This document shows positions 18,963 through 28,373 of a stretch of DNA of 64,000 nucleotides, one piece after another (the stretch's first letter is position 1; each line of letters begins with the position of its first letter). Both the position numbers and the translations under genes were made by a program. The DNA comes from Rouxiella silvae. Its GTDB lineage: Bacteria > Pseudomonadota > Gammaproteobacteria > Enterobacterales > Enterobacteriaceae. The notes under the pieces are model-generated. The model was not told the origin of the DNA. It did no database searches and saw only the letters and a list, made by a program, of their open reading frames with translations. The stretch is taken from NCBI RefSeq assembly GCF_002093625.1, contig NZ_MRWD01000014.1:30305-94304 (forward strand), written 5' to 3'.

Positions 18963-19829
18963 CTATCTGCTGACGCTGTTGAGATAATCCTTAACGGCTT
19001 CTTCAACGTTGACTGGCGCGGGAAGCAGCGGCGCACGCAGTTCGTTTTTCATCATCCCGTCGAGCGACAGCGCAAATTTAATTGCCGCCGGGTTGGGGGC
19101 AGAGAACATCAGGCGGATCATCGGCATGAGTTCAAAGAAATTTTTGCGCGCCGCGGCTAAATCTCCCGCTTCAACCTGTTTCACCAAGGCCACAAACTTT
19201 TCCGGGAAAATATGCGACGAGGCTGCGATAGCCCCCGTGCCGCCCATGCACAGTGTAGAGAGAATCTGCCCGTCTTCGCCCGACATCACATCAAGCTCGC
19301 CGTCGGCGATAAGCGAACAGGTGAGATCATGGCTGCCGCCGCAGTCTTTAATAGCCACAATGCGCGGGTGTTTGGCCAGGCGTCGCAGCGTCTCCAGCTC
19401 AAGGTGGATGCCGGTACGATAAGGCACGTTATACACCACGATAGGCACGCTGGACTTGTCGGCCAGTTCAGTAAACCACACTTCGAGCGCGGCCTGTGAA
19501 GGACGAATATAGTAGGGCGCAGGCAGTAAAATAGCGGCAATTGGACGCTGGGTAATGGCCTGTTGCATCGCCAGTACGCTTGGCAAGTGGGTGCCTGAAA
19601 GGCCCATCATGACTTTTTCGCCGGGCACGACGCTAAGGACGACGTCGAGCACCTGCAACTGTTCTTCGTCGCTGAGCATGGGCGCTTCACCCGTGGTGCC
19701 GCACACCACAACGCCCGCCACGCCCTGTTTCATCACGTGATGACACAAAGACGACAGCGCGGGGAAATCAATTTCGCCCTGATTGAAAGGTGTCACTAGC
19801 GGAACCCAAATACCAGAAAATGTTGACAT
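18963..19829 (-). CDS. DapA-family (dihydrodipicolinate synthase / N-acetylneuraminate lyase) aldolase
   Basis: A 288-residue class I aldolase TIM barrel. It shows the GTTGEAPMLSDEE phosphate/pyruvate-binding loop near residue 45, the catalytic tyrosine in YNVPYRTG (near 135) and the Schiff-base lysine in AIKDCGG (near 163). Its position and divergence suggest an accessory paralogue rather than the biosynthetic dapA gene. It could condense pyruvate with an aldehyde or cleave a keto acid. It starts the accessory block between gstA and dtpA. Confidence 0.8.
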   Translation of the reverse strand: MSTFSGIWVPLVTPFNQGEIDFPALSSLCHHVMKQGVAGVVVCGTTGEAPMLSDEEQLQVLDVVLSVVPGEKVMMGLSGTHLPSVLAMQQAITQRPIAAILLPAPYYIRPSQAALEVWFTELADKSSVPIVVYNVPYRTGIHLELETLRRLAKHPRIVAIKDCGGSHDLTCSLIADGELDVMSGEDGQILSTLCMGGTGAIAASSHIFPEKFVALVKQVEAGDLAAARKNFFELMPMIRLMFSAPNPAAIKFALSLDGMMKNELRAPLLPAPVNVEEAVKDYLNSVSR

Positions 19830-20101
19830 AATTTATACGCATGACCCGAAGGTCACCCAAAAAAGTGTAGGGGGAAGGCTTTCAAAACCTATTCATAAGT
19901 TGCCGTTTTCCAGCTTACAAAGAGTCTGCGGTAAAAACCCTGCCTCGGCTAATGGAATGATTTAATAAGGCCGCGAGCATTATTGATGGCGCTAATAATG
20001 ACGCTTTTTACAGCGCTTTTTGAACCCTGTTCTTTCTGGCTTCAGAGGGGATAAACGTGTGTGCTGTGGCGCAGGACGGTATCCAGAATCAGACCGGCAC
20101 G

Positions 20102-20380
20102 TTAGAGCGGAGGTGGGGCAGGAGGATTCGCGTGTTTTTCGCGGTACTCACGGCGGTAGGCACGCGATTTCATGCGGCCTTCCAGCCACAGGTAGGTGCA
20201 AACGATGCAAACGCCGCCGGAGAAAATGATATTGCGCATATCACGGTCGTAGAAAAATACCAGCATGCAGTCAAGCGCGGCGACAATGGCAAACCATTTA
20301 TGGACGTGCGAGAGCTTGCGGGTTTCTGCATTAAGGCGTTTTAGCTGACGTCCTTCATCCAGGACTTTTCGTTTTTCCAT
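20102..20380 (-). CDS. Small membrane protein of unknown function
   Basis: I do not recognise this 92-residue protein. It has a charged N-terminal helix (KRKVLDEGRQLKRLNAETRK), two hydrophobic segments (WFAIVAALDCMLVFFY, then NIIFSGGVCIVCTYLWL), and a basic, proline-rich C-terminus ending NPPAPPPL. The two segments suggest a hairpin in the inner membrane with both ends in the cytoplasm. The ATG at 20380 has CAGGA 9 bases upstream; the frame is open to 20437. Overlapping plus-strand frames lack such features. Confidence 0.6.
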   Translation of the reverse strand: MEKRKVLDEGRQLKRLNAETRKLSHVHKWFAIVAALDCMLVFFYDRDMRNIIFSGGVCIVCTYLWLEGRMKSRAYRREYREKHANPPAPPPL

Positions 20381-20483
20381 GATGGCATTCCTGGTGAACG
20401 TAGGTTGTGAATTAAATATAACAAAACGAATAAGCAAATACTGGGCCGTAATGCAAAATTTCCGCAGCTTTTGTCAAAAAAGC

Positions 20484-21419
20484 TTACAGAGTGGTTTCAA
20501 TAGTTTTAATCACACAGCTTATCTTGTCGCGTAGCCACATGATGGCCGGATCGCTATCGGCATGAGCGGGCCACACCAGGACATTCGGAAACTCCTCTAA
20601 TTCTAACGGTACCGGGCTGCACGCGAGATTAAATGCTGCACTGTAGCGCTGGGCAATTCTTTTCGGCAGTGTCACCAGCACCGGCGAATGTTCGGCAAAT
20701 GACAGCAGCGTGAGAAAGTTCGGTGCCGCAAAAATGGCATTCAAGGTGGCACCGGCGCGGTTAAATGCCCCTTCAATACATCCCATCAGCGTTTCGTTAA
20801 ACGATATCAGCGCATGAGGTTGGGTGAGGTAGTCCTGTCGGCCAATGGGTGCGCTAAACGGCAATAACTTGGGATTAAAACAGCAGGTGAGCTGTTCGTT
20901 AAAAAGTGCTTCACTGCTGTGCCACTGGCCCTGTTCGCCAAAGCAGCCAACCGCCAGGTCTATTTCGCCACTGTCGAGAACCGCCCTGATATTTTTACGC
21001 TCCACGTGGCGGGCAACAATCTTGAGTCCGGGCGCATTACGCTGCAAGTCGACCATCAGCATCGGCAGCAGATGCACCGCCAGTTCACTGGAACAGCCGA
21101 TGCGAAACAGGCGTTGAGCCGTGGTGGCATCAAATTCTTCGGTGAACGCCAGCGCATCTTCGGCTTTTTGCAGCACGGGCCGAATACGCAGGCTGAGGCT
21201 TCGCGCGCGGCTAGTAGGCTGCATACTTTGCCCAACGCGGACAAACAGCGGATCGCCAAATAACATACGCAGCGTTTTCAACGAATGACTCATTGCAGGC
21301 TGCTGGATCTTCAGGCGTGCTGCGGCGCGGGTCACATTTAACTCTTCCATCATGGCATCAAAAGCAATCAGCAGGTTGAGGTCAAAATTACGTAAATTGA
21401 AATGGTCGATAGTGGTCAT
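20484..21419 (-). CDS. LysR-family regulator (NodD/LinR-like type)
   Basis: A 311-residue LysR protein. Its N-terminus FNLRNFDLNLLIAFDAMMEELNVTRA is the form seen in the NodD/NahR/LinR branch, followed by the recognition helix IQQPAMSHSLKTLRMLFGDPLFVR. The C-terminal effector domain is complete. It is divergent from the metallo-hydrolase gene with about 76 bases between starts, so that gene and the following hydrolase are its likely targets. The effector is unknown, perhaps the compound the two hydrolases degrade. Confidence 0.85.
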   Translation of the reverse strand: MTTIDHFNLRNFDLNLLIAFDAMMEELNVTRAAARLKIQQPAMSHSLKTLRMLFGDPLFVRVGQSMQPTSRARSLSLRIRPVLQKAEDALAFTEEFDATTAQRLFRIGCSSELAVHLLPMLMVDLQRNAPGLKIVARHVERKNIRAVLDSGEIDLAVGCFGEQGQWHSSEALFNEQLTCCFNPKLLPFSAPIGRQDYLTQPHALISFNETLMGCIEGAFNRAGATLNAIFAAPNFLTLLSFAEHSPVLVTLPKRIAQRYSAAFNLACSPVPLELEEFPNVLVWPAHADSDPAIMWLRDKISCVIKTIETTL

Positions 21420-21495
21420 GATTAGCATCGATTTGAGTAATGAGTGGGTTATTTATACGATGCTTTCACTAACAAAACAAGTGAAGGCAACCCTC

Positions 21496-22392
21496 ATGAT
21501 CGAATCGTTATTGTCCTATCGGGTCGGAGATTTACGCATTACCCGTATTTCTGAAATGAGTTTGCAGGGAGGATCACCACAAGAGTTGTTTAACCAAAAT
21601 TTTGATGCCGAGCAGTTCGCAGCCTATCGCGACAAGTCAACGGAGCATGACTTGCAGGCCGACGGCGAACACCTGATACAGAGCATTCACAGCTGGCTGG
21701 TGCAGTCGCCCGAGTATACGTTGCTTATTGACGCAGGATCGGGAAATGAAAAGGAGCGGCCTAATGCGCCCATTTTTCATCATCTGAATACCGATTTTTT
21801 GACTCGGCTTGCCAGTCTTGGCGTGTCGCCAGAGTCAATTGACTATGTGTTGTTAACCCATTTACACGTTGACCACGTGGGCTGGAATACACAACGGGTT
21901 GACGGCAAATGGCTGCCTACGTTCCCCAATGCGACCTACCTGTTTTCTGCCATTGAGGCCCGCTACTACGCCAGCAGCGCCAGCCACAACGAGGTTAACC
22001 GTACGAGCCTCGGTGTTTACGAAGACAGTATTTTTCCCCTGATCGAGGCCGGTGTGGCCAAACTCATCGGCAAAGAGGGCGGTGAAGTGCTTAACGGCGT
22101 GCGCTTTATTCCCACGCCGGGTCACAGCATCGACCATATGTCGATAAGCATTGAGTCTGGCGGCGACGTGGCGTTTTTTGCTGGTGATTTGATGCATCAC
22201 CCACTGCAGGTTTACAACACCGAATGGAACACCCGCTACTGCGAATTTCCCGCACAGGCCTCGGCTTCACGGCGTTGGGGGCTTGAATATGCCGCCGACA
22301 GCGGTGCCTTGTGGTTTAGCACCCACTTTGCCGGTACGTCGGTAGGCCGGGTGTATCGAGAAGACGAACAGTTCAGTTGGCAGTACCGTTAA
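21496..22392 (+). CDS. Metallo-beta-lactamase-fold hydrolase
   Basis: A 298-residue zinc hydrolase of the lactonase / methyl parathion hydrolase-like branch. It shows the HxHxDH motif in LTHLHVDHVGW (near residue 120), a downstream metal histidine in GHSIDHMS, the bridging aspartate in AGDLMHHP and a last histidine in STHFAGT. No signal peptide is seen, so it is probably cytosolic. The start at 21496 has GAAGG 8 bases upstream; upstream in-frame ATGs at 21460 and 21352 lack a site. It forms an operon with the alpha/beta hydrolase 41 bases downstream. Confidence 0.8.
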   Translation: MIESLLSYRVGDLRITRISEMSLQGGSPQELFNQNFDAEQFAAYRDKSTEHDLQADGEHLIQSIHSWLVQSPEYTLLIDAGSGNEKERPNAPIFHHLNTDFLTRLASLGVSPESIDYVLLTHLHVDHVGWNTQRVDGKWLPTFPNATYLFSAIEARYYASSASHNEVNRTSLGVYEDSIFPLIEAGVAKLIGKEGGEVLNGVRFIPTPGHSIDHMSISIESGGDVAFFAGDLMHHPLQVYNTEWNTRYCEFPAQASASRRWGLEYAADSGALWFSTHFAGTSVGRVYREDEQFSWQYR

Positions 22393-22433
22393 CAACTTTA
22401 TCCTATTGAACATAAAGACTATTTGGAGGAAAA

Positions 22434-23441
22434 ATGACACAGACTTACTCAACGGCGATACGGCCTGACGTTGATTCACTGGTTAGCGATCGTTTTACCC
22501 TCGACAGTGATACGCCGGGGATCTCATTGCATTTACGCCATCGTCGTCTGGCTGACCTTGAGACGTTCAATGCCGATAATACGCTGGTGATGGTTCATGG
22601 CGCGAGCTATTCGTCCGGAAGCCTGTATGACGTACGCTATAACGGCATGTCTTTCATTGACTATTTGGCACTGAGCGGGCTGAGCGTTTATGCGCTGGAC
22701 GTACGTGGATACGGCCATTCAACCCGTCCATCTGAAATGTCCCTGCCAGCCGAAGACAATCTGCCGCTGTGCGGTACAGAAATTGGCATCCGTGACCTCA
22801 ATCAGGTGGTTGATTGGGTGAGGGAAAAGCATCAACTCGAGCGAGTGCAAATCTTTGGCATGTCGTGGGGTGGCAGCGTGGCGGGTGCTTTTACCAGCCG
22901 CTATAACGACAAGGTTAATAAGCTGGTGGTGCTGGCACCGCAGTGGCTTAACTCGGGGCCGATGCGCATCGATAACGGCGGTAAAATCGGTGCGTATCGG
23001 CTTATTCCCGTTTCGCAGGGTAAAGCCAACTGGCTGGCCGCCGCGCCGGCGGAGCATCGCGATGGGTTGATCCCCGAGGGCTGGTTTGAGGCTTGGGCGG
23101 CACAAACGCTGGCGGAGGATCCGCAGAGCCAGAATTCAACGCCTGCCGTTTTGCGCGCGGTGAACGGTCCGGTTCAGGACGTGCGTAACTTCTGGGCGGT
23201 AGGCAAGCCATTTTATCGACCGCAGGACGTCACCCGTCCGGTGCTGTTGGTGCACGGTGAATGGGATGCCGATGTGCCGCTGCGCATAATGAGTGATTAT
23301 TTCACCTCATTCACTCGGGCACCCGTCAGACGCTGGGTCGAAATCGGTGAAAGTACCCACATGATGCTGATGGAGAAAAATCGCCTTCAGGCTTATCGTG
23401 CGGTGAGTGACTTTTATCTGCGGCAAGAGCCGGAAGAATAA
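22434..23441 (+). CDS. Alpha/beta-fold hydrolase
   Basis: A 335-residue alpha/beta hydrolase with the oxyanion loop VMVHGASYSS, the nucleophile elbow GMSWGGS (serine near 145), an acid residue in HGEWDADVP and the catalytic histidine in ESTHMML. This gives a complete Ser-Asp-His triad. A very good GGAGG site lies 5 bases before ATG. It may cleave an ester, lactone or C-C bond. Paired with the metallo-hydrolase and the divergent LysR gene it looks like a small catabolic or detoxification module. Confidence 0.8.
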   Translation: MTQTYSTAIRPDVDSLVSDRFTLDSDTPGISLHLRHRRLADLETFNADNTLVMVHGASYSSGSLYDVRYNGMSFIDYLALSGLSVYALDVRGYGHSTRPSEMSLPAEDNLPLCGTEIGIRDLNQVVDWVREKHQLERVQIFGMSWGGSVAGAFTSRYNDKVNKLVVLAPQWLNSGPMRIDNGGKIGAYRLIPVSQGKANWLAAAPAEHRDGLIPEGWFEAWAAQTLAEDPQSQNSTPAVLRAVNGPVQDVRNFWAVGKPFYRPQDVTRPVLLVHGEWDADVPLRIMSDYFTSFTRAPVRRWVEIGESTHMMLMEKNRLQAYRAVSDFYLRQEPEE

Positions 23442-23473
23442 AAAAAGGGGGAACATAATGATTATGTTCCCCC
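23438..23473 (-). terminator. Strong terminator of fabV (may also serve the hydrolase operon)
   Basis: A 12-base-pair stem GGGGGAACATAA/TTATGTTCCCCC (23447-23473) is followed in the minus direction by a T run (A tract 23438-23446). In the plus direction only TTCTC follows, so it stops fabV best. Confidence 0.85.
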
Positions 23474-23507
23474 TTCTCATCTTACCCACCGTAGTGGATG
23501 TGAACTA

Positions 23508-24707
23508 TCAGACCAGTTCAATCACGTCGAATTTAGCTTCGGCGCTGACGTCGGCGTCGTAATCAACGCCTTTCAGTCCGAAACCAAACAGACGCAGGAA
23601 CTCATCTTTGTAACCCTGATAATCGGTCAGCTGATAGATGTTGTCATCATTGAGCTGAGACCAGATAACGCCACAGGTTTTCTGAACTTCGTCGCGCAGT
23701 TCCCAGTCGTCGAGGCGCAGACGGTTTTTCTCGTCGGTTTCCGGCACTGAGTTGTTGTAAAGCTTGGTCGCGAAAAGACGCTGGATCTGCTCGATAGTGC
23801 CTTCGTGAATACCTTGCTCTTTCATGATTTTGAAAGCGATAGAGATATAAAGCGGCATAACAGGAATAGCGGCAGAAGCCTGAGTAACCACTGATTTCAG
23901 CACGGCCACGTTGGCAGAACCGCCTTTGGCTTTCAGTCTGCTGTCGATAGCCTGAGCCGCGCGATCGAGATCTTCTTTCGCTTTGCCCAGCGTACCGTGC
24001 CAGTAGATTGGCCAAGTCAGTTCGGTACCAATGTAGGAATAAGCCACGGACTTAGCGTTGTCGGCCAGCACGCCAGCGTCGGCGAGGGCATTCATCCACA
24101 GTTCCCAGTCCTGACCACCCATTACCTGAATGGTGTCGGCGATTTCCTGCTCGTTGGCCGGCTCAACCACGGCGCTGACAAGTTTGTCTTTGTTGGTGTC
24201 CAGCGCGGTTGACTCATACGGCTCGCCAATTGGCTTGAGCGCAGAACGCACCAGCTCGCCTGAATCAGGCAGTTTACGCACTGGAGAAGCCAATGAATAA
24301 ACCACCAGGTCGATTTGACCCAGGTCTTCTTTAATCAGTTTGATCACGGTATCGCGGCATTCGTTGGAGAACGCGTCGCCGTTAATGCTTTTTGAGTACA
24401 AGCCTTCTTCTTTTGCCGCTTTATCGAAAGCCGCAGAGTTGTACCAGCCAGCCGAACCTGTTTTGCTTTCGCTGCCCGGTTTTTCGAAGAACACCCCAAT
24501 GGTGGCAGCATCTGCACCAAACGCGGCGTTAATTCTTGAGGCAAGCCCATAACCAGTGGAGGCACCAATGACCAGGACGCGTTTTGGCCCGTCTTTCAGT
24601 TTGCCTTGCGCTTTCACGTATGCAATTTGCTCACGCACGTTGGCTTCACAGCCGATTGGGTGAGTGGTCGTACAGATAAAACCACGAATTTTAGGTTTGA
24701 TAATCAT
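23508..24707 (-). CDS. fabV: Trans-2-enoyl-ACP/CoA reductase FabV
   Basis: A 399-residue NADH-dependent enoyl reductase of the FabV type, larger than FabI and typically resistant to triclosan. The cofactor loop [15 protein letters not shown] (near residue 48), SLASPVRK, and the Y-X8-K catalytic signature in [11 protein letters not shown] (near 235-244) are present, and the length is that of the family. It reduces the enoyl intermediate in fatty acid elongation or works on crotonyl-CoA. Whether it replaces or supplements fabI cannot be told from this window. It is monocistronic, with its own terminator. Confidence 0.95.
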   Translation of the reverse strand: MIIKPKIRGFICTTTHPIGCEANVREQIAYVKAQGKLKDGPKRVLVIGASTGYGLASRINAAFGADAATIGVFFEKPGSESKTGSAGWYNSAAFDKAAKEEGLYSKSINGDAFSNECRDTVIKLIKEDLGQIDLVVYSLASPVRKLPDSGELVRSALKPIGEPYESTALDTNKDKLVSAVVEPANEQEIADTIQVMGGQDWELWMNALADAGVLADNAKSVAYSYIGTELTWPIYWHGTLGKAKEDLDRAAQAIDSRLKAKGGSANVAVLKSVVTQASAAIPVMPLYISIAFKIMKEQGIHEGTIEQIQRLFATKLYNNSVPETDEKNRLRLDDWELRDEVQKTCGVIWSQLNDDNIYQLTDYQGYKDEFLRLFGFGLKGVDYDADVSAEAKFDVIELV

Positions 24708-24865
24708 GACAAGGCTTATCTTGTTGGTTATTAATGGAGGGTAATATTACCTTATTTTCGCGACAACCTTAAGACTCTGCTTTTGTATGTGAGCGAAATG
24801 TGCGGATTAATTTGCTGCGAAGAGGGCGGTCAGGGGAAAAGAGGATAAGAAATAAACATTTCGAT

Positions 24866-24892
24866 AAACCCCGCCGCCAATGCGGGGCGGGG
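24866..24892 (-). terminator. Probable terminator of dtpA
   Basis: CCCCGCC (24869-24875) pairs with GGCGGGG (24886-24892); the minus-strand continuation TTTATCG is only weakly U-rich. Confidence 0.55.
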
Positions 24893-24914
24893 TAATTACA
24901 CATTATCGGCAGTA

Positions 24915-26438
24915 TCAGGACTGGGATAATGCGGCTTTAGGCTGTGGCTCTTTATCATCGCTAACGCGGTCAAGCGTCATGCGATGCAGCTTGGAGGCCG
25001 TCAGCAGCATCAAAAGAGCAATCACGCCGGTCACGATACCAATTTGCATAAACACGTGGCTGTAAATGGCCAGTGACGCATGCGCATCGTTGATGTCGGA
25101 AGGGACGGCGGTCAGCGCGGCCACTTTACCGGCAATAATCGCCGCGGCAGCGGTGGTTAAATACCATGAACCCATGATAAAGCCCATCAGACGCTGCGGA
25201 ACCAGCTGTGCCACCATCGCCAGACCCAGACCCGAGATCATCAGCTCACCAATACTTTGCAGCGCATAGCTCAGCACCAGCCAGTTTACTGAAACAATAC
25301 CGGCTTCATTGGCGAAGCTTGCACCCCACGGCAGAACCAGGAAGGCCAGTGAACACAGCACCATACCAATCGCAAACTTGTGTGGCATCGGCATGCGGTT
25401 ACCCAGTTTGGCATAAACGGCGGCCAAAATCGGGCTGGCAACCATGATCCAGAACGGGTTAAGCGCTTGGTACTGTTCAGGCTGGAAATCGATACCCAGC
25501 AGGTGATTGTTCACGTTGTGGATCGCAAAGAAGTTCAGCGACGTTGGCATCTGACTGTAAAGCACGAAGAACACAATGGCTTCGAGCATCAGCAGGAACG
25601 CCACGATCATTTTGCGACGCGCAAGGCCTTGCAGGCCGAAGGTTTCTTTACCGAAGATAAAGATGATGCACACTGAAACCACCGCCAGCGCCCAGCGAGC
25701 AATTGACTGGTTGTGCAACAAGAAGCTGGAAATAGCCACCAGAGCCACCACGCCAACGACAACCATTAACAGTTTGCCGTAGTTTACCGGCTTGAAGTCA
25801 GGTTTTGAGCCGTGGTCTTTTACCCAGCGGCGGCAGAACATGAAGTTCACCAAGGTGATAAGCATGCCTACAACGCTCAGGGAGAACGCTACGCTCCAGC
25901 CGTACTTGGCCGCCAGATACGGGGTTGCCAGCATGGAGAAGAAGGAGCCGATGTTCACCGACATGTAGTACATGGTGAAAGCGCCGTCGAGACGCGGGTC
26001 ATCTTTCTCGTAGCAGGTTGAAAGCAAAGAGGATGGATTTGCTTTAAACAGGCCACTGCCCACGGCGATGGTCGCCATACCCATGTAGACCCAGAAAATA
26101 TCGTGACCGGAATAAGCGACCTGAGCATAGCCCAGCGCCAGCACCAGAGCGCCGAGAATAATGACGCGTTTGGAACCCAGCACTTTGTCTCCCAGCCATC
26201 CGCCAATGGCGACAAAGCCATAAACCAGTGCGCTGAAAGAGGAGAACAGGGTGATGGAGTCTGCTTCACTCAGGCCAAGCATTTTGACCAGATAGACTGC
26301 CATGATCCCCTGCAGGCCGTAGTAACCAAATCGTTCCCATAATTCGATGGAAAAAATAAGGTAGAACGCGCGGGGCTGTTTGAAGGCGTTCATGCTGACG
26401 CTTTCGTTTTTAGTCGGTGTTGAGTTTGTCTTTGACAC
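24915..26438 (-). CDS. dtpA: Dipeptide/tripeptide:proton symporter DtpA
   Basis: A 507-residue POT/PTR2-family carrier with about 14 membrane helices. It has the family proton-coupling motif [15 protein letters not shown] on TM1, [13 protein letters not shown], and the PTR2 signature [13 protein letters not shown], nearly identical to E. coli DtpA (500). It takes up di- and tripeptides and is OmpR-regulated in E. coli. It complements the Opp system at 54-60 kb. In E. coli it directly follows gstA; here an accessory block separates them. Confidence 0.95.
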   Translation of the reverse strand: MSKTNSTPTKNESVSMNAFKQPRAFYLIFSIELWERFGYYGLQGIMAVYLVKMLGLSEADSITLFSSFSALVYGFVAIGGWLGDKVLGSKRVIILGALVLALGYAQVAYSGHDIFWVYMGMATIAVGSGLFKANPSSLLSTCYEKDDPRLDGAFTMYYMSVNIGSFFSMLATPYLAAKYGWSVAFSLSVVGMLITLVNFMFCRRWVKDHGSKPDFKPVNYGKLLMVVVGVVALVAISSFLLHNQSIARWALAVVSVCIIFIFGKETFGLQGLARRKMIVAFLLMLEAIVFFVLYSQMPTSLNFFAIHNVNNHLLGIDFQPEQYQALNPFWIMVASPILAAVYAKLGNRMPMPHKFAIGMVLCSLAFLVLPWGASFANEAGIVSVNWLVLSYALQSIGELMISGLGLAMVAQLVPQRLMGFIMGSWYLTTAAAAIIAGKVAALTAVPSDINDAHASLAIYSHVFMQIGIVTGVIALLMLLTASKLHRMTLDRVSDDKEPQPKAALSQS

Positions 26439-26957
26439 GAATACCTCTGTTTATCTCTTCCTGCCTCATAGACGGGCAGCACATAAGTCGTGCAGGTATG
26501 CACTCTTAGCATAGTTATAGGATGTATGACGGCGGGTAATGTTCACTATCTTGACGATTCAGGCAAGCTTTTTGTCATATTCCGTTACAGTTATGCCTGA
26601 CAGTCTGATTAAACTCTAATCGAATTGTTATGCGGTATTTAAAATTGGGTTTAATTAAATAGTTGAATTTATATGCTGATTAATTATCAATCACTCATGG
26701 AGTGGTGATAATCGCTGCTCATTGGTCAACTATCGGATTTATGATGTGAATTTATAGGAATTTGCTGAGTGTAAGCTCTGCGATAACGCTTTTTTGCAGG
26801 ATTTTGTAAATGGGTGCTTTGAGGGGTTTTGCAAGCGTTTTTAGGCCGATGATTGTAATGTGATATTCGTCACTTTTTAACACTAAATTTTAGATAGGAA
26901 ATAAGAAATGTAACGGTCAGAGCGGTAGAAAACAGAAGGGATCACTATCACGAGGTA
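26439..26957. other. Long AT-rich upstream region of dtpA
   Basis: A gene-free stretch of about 520 bases upstream of dtpA. It holds the dtpA ribosome site and presumably its promoter and distal regulator sites. No frame with coding character, no tRNA and no repeat were seen apart from the hairpin that follows. Confidence 0.5.
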
Positions 26958-26982
26958 ATTACAGGGTGCTTTACCCTGTAAT
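26958..26982. repeat. Perfect inverted repeat with a third half-site, downstream of the CMD fusion gene
   Basis: ATTACAGGGT and ACCCTGTAAT form a 10-base stem around GCTTT, and AACCCTGTAA follows at 26983-26992. There is no T tract. It may be an RNA 3'-end hairpin for the gene at 27002 or a protein-binding site. Confidence 0.55.
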
Positions 26983-27001
26983 AACCCTGTAAACGGTTGG
27001 G

Positions 27002-28180
27002 TTAGGCGAGTTCTGATGTACCCAGCGTTTGAATCAGGCGATTCAGCCAACTAAATAGCGCACTGCTCAGTAAAATATCGAGAGTTTGCTGATGCGTATA
27101 GCCCGCATCGAGCAGCAGTTGCAGGGCAGAGGCATCGAATTTTTCAGGCGTTTGCGTCAGCGTTTTAACCGCTTTTACCCGCGAGTCTTGCTCGACGGTG
27201 GGCGTATGCTGCGGTTCTGGCTCCAAAAACAGGCTATCAATATGGCCACTGGCGCCGCCGGTTTCGAGATAATACCGGCCGTGGATACCCGCACAGTACA
27301 GACAGCCATTGATGCGTGAGGTGGCCGCCGCTGCCCACTCTTTAAGCGCCGATTTTTCATCGCCAGGCTGCTTCATAATGTGCGTTGTTAATGCGGAAAG
27401 CGCCTCAAGCGAACCGGCGTCCTGCAACAACAGACGATAAAATGAAGAGTCACGTGCGTCAGGGGCGCTAAAATCCAGCACATCCAACTGCTCCCGCGTG
27501 GCCTGGGTTAAGTCCACTTCGGGTAAAAATGATTGCCAGCGGCGCAGTTGAAGTGAGAATCCACTCTGCTTTGCCTCTTCAGGATGCGAAAAACCCGGTA
27601 ACACGGTGGCAGGGCGACCCGCCAGTGCATTAATCACCGCCAGCAGACGTGCCTGAAAACTGACAAAGCCTATCAACTGGGTGAAAACGACAATGTCTTG
27701 CGCACTCAGGCCGACGTCGCTGAGTTGTTTGAGCATCTCGCGGTTAATCAGCGTCGGTTGAGTCGCTAACAGTCTGGCGTATTGCGCGAGGTGTGTCTGG
27801 CGAATATTGCTTTCGCGTGACGCATCCGGACAGTTTAACGGCGCAAGGCGTGCGGCAAAATGTGTGCACAGAGGCTGAATACCGGTGACCTGAGCTACAG
27901 TGAGCGCACTGCTCAGGCGATCGTAGAGAGAAAGTGTCTGATGGCGTGAAAGTGACACGTTCTTGGGAAACAGCTTGTTATAAGCAGTCTGCGCGGCAAA
28001 CAGTAAACCATTGCGCTGCGTCAGTAAACGGCGTAACGAAGGCTCAATCCTTTGTTCGAGACCTAAAAGAAAACTGTCGGATTCGTTCGTTTGACAGGGA
28101 TCCAGTAGGGTGTGACGCTGCTGGCTAGTCTGGGTTTCATGATACCAGCCATCAAGAGCGGCCCGGCGCTGTTGTTCCAT
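27002..28180 (-). CDS. Two-domain CMD/alkylhydroperoxidase (AhpD-like) protein, fused Avi_7170 and Avi_7169 types
   Basis: A 392-residue protein. The N-terminal half (about 1-185) is a carboxymuconolactone-decarboxylase-like helical domain without the redox cysteines, ending in LSAQDIVVFTQLIGFVSFQAR. The C-terminal half (about 200-390) is a second such domain with the active motif NGCLYCAGIHGRYY, a CxxCxxxH site as in AhpD. Both halves resemble two separate families that often lie beside peptide-type ABC transporters, as I recall the Avi_7170 and Avi_7169 families. Here they are in one chain just downstream of sapF, on the same strand, with 193 bases between. The ATG at 28180 has AAGGA 7-8 bases upstream; a TTG frame extends to 28204. 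A thiol-peroxidase or peptide-linked redox role is possible but unproven. Confidence 0.75.
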   Translation of the reverse strand: MEQQRRAALDGWYHETQTSQQRHTLLDPCQTNESDSFLLGLEQRIEPSLRRLLTQRNGLLFAAQTAYNKLFPKNVSLSRHQTLSLYDRLSSALTVAQVTGIQPLCTHFAARLAPLNCPDASRESNIRQTHLAQYARLLATQPTLINREMLKQLSDVGLSAQDIVVFTQLIGFVSFQARLLAVINALAGRPATVLPGFSHPEEAKQSGFSLQLRRWQSFLPEVDLTQATREQLDVLDFSAPDARDSSFYRLLLQDAGSLEALSALTTHIMKQPGDEKSALKEWAAAATSRINGCLYCAGIHGRYYLETGGASGHIDSLFLEPEPQHTPTVEQDSRVKAVKTLTQTPEKFDASALQLLLDAGYTHQQTLDILLSSALFSWLNRLIQTLGTSELA

Positions 28181-28341
28181 CTTCGAGTCCTTTGCGTGAG
28201 GCAATTTCAGACTCTATCCTTGCCGATAGCGTGCACCATATAAAATACTGTTAAGTGATAAATCATAGCTAAAAGGAATAGCAAAACATAAAAAGGACGA
28301 TAAAAGGATAAGGCATCGGAAAAGTGATGAGAAAGGCGGCG

Positions 28342-28365
28342 GGTCATACTTAATGGCATGACCCA
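28342..28365 (-). terminator. Hairpin downstream of sapF
   Basis: GGGTCAT/ATGACCC (7 base pairs, ten-base loop) lies 9 bases after the sapF stop. There is no good T tract, so it may be a processing or partial termination hairpin that lets some transcript reach the CMD gene. Confidence 0.45.
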
Positions 28366-28373
28366 GGAGAAAA

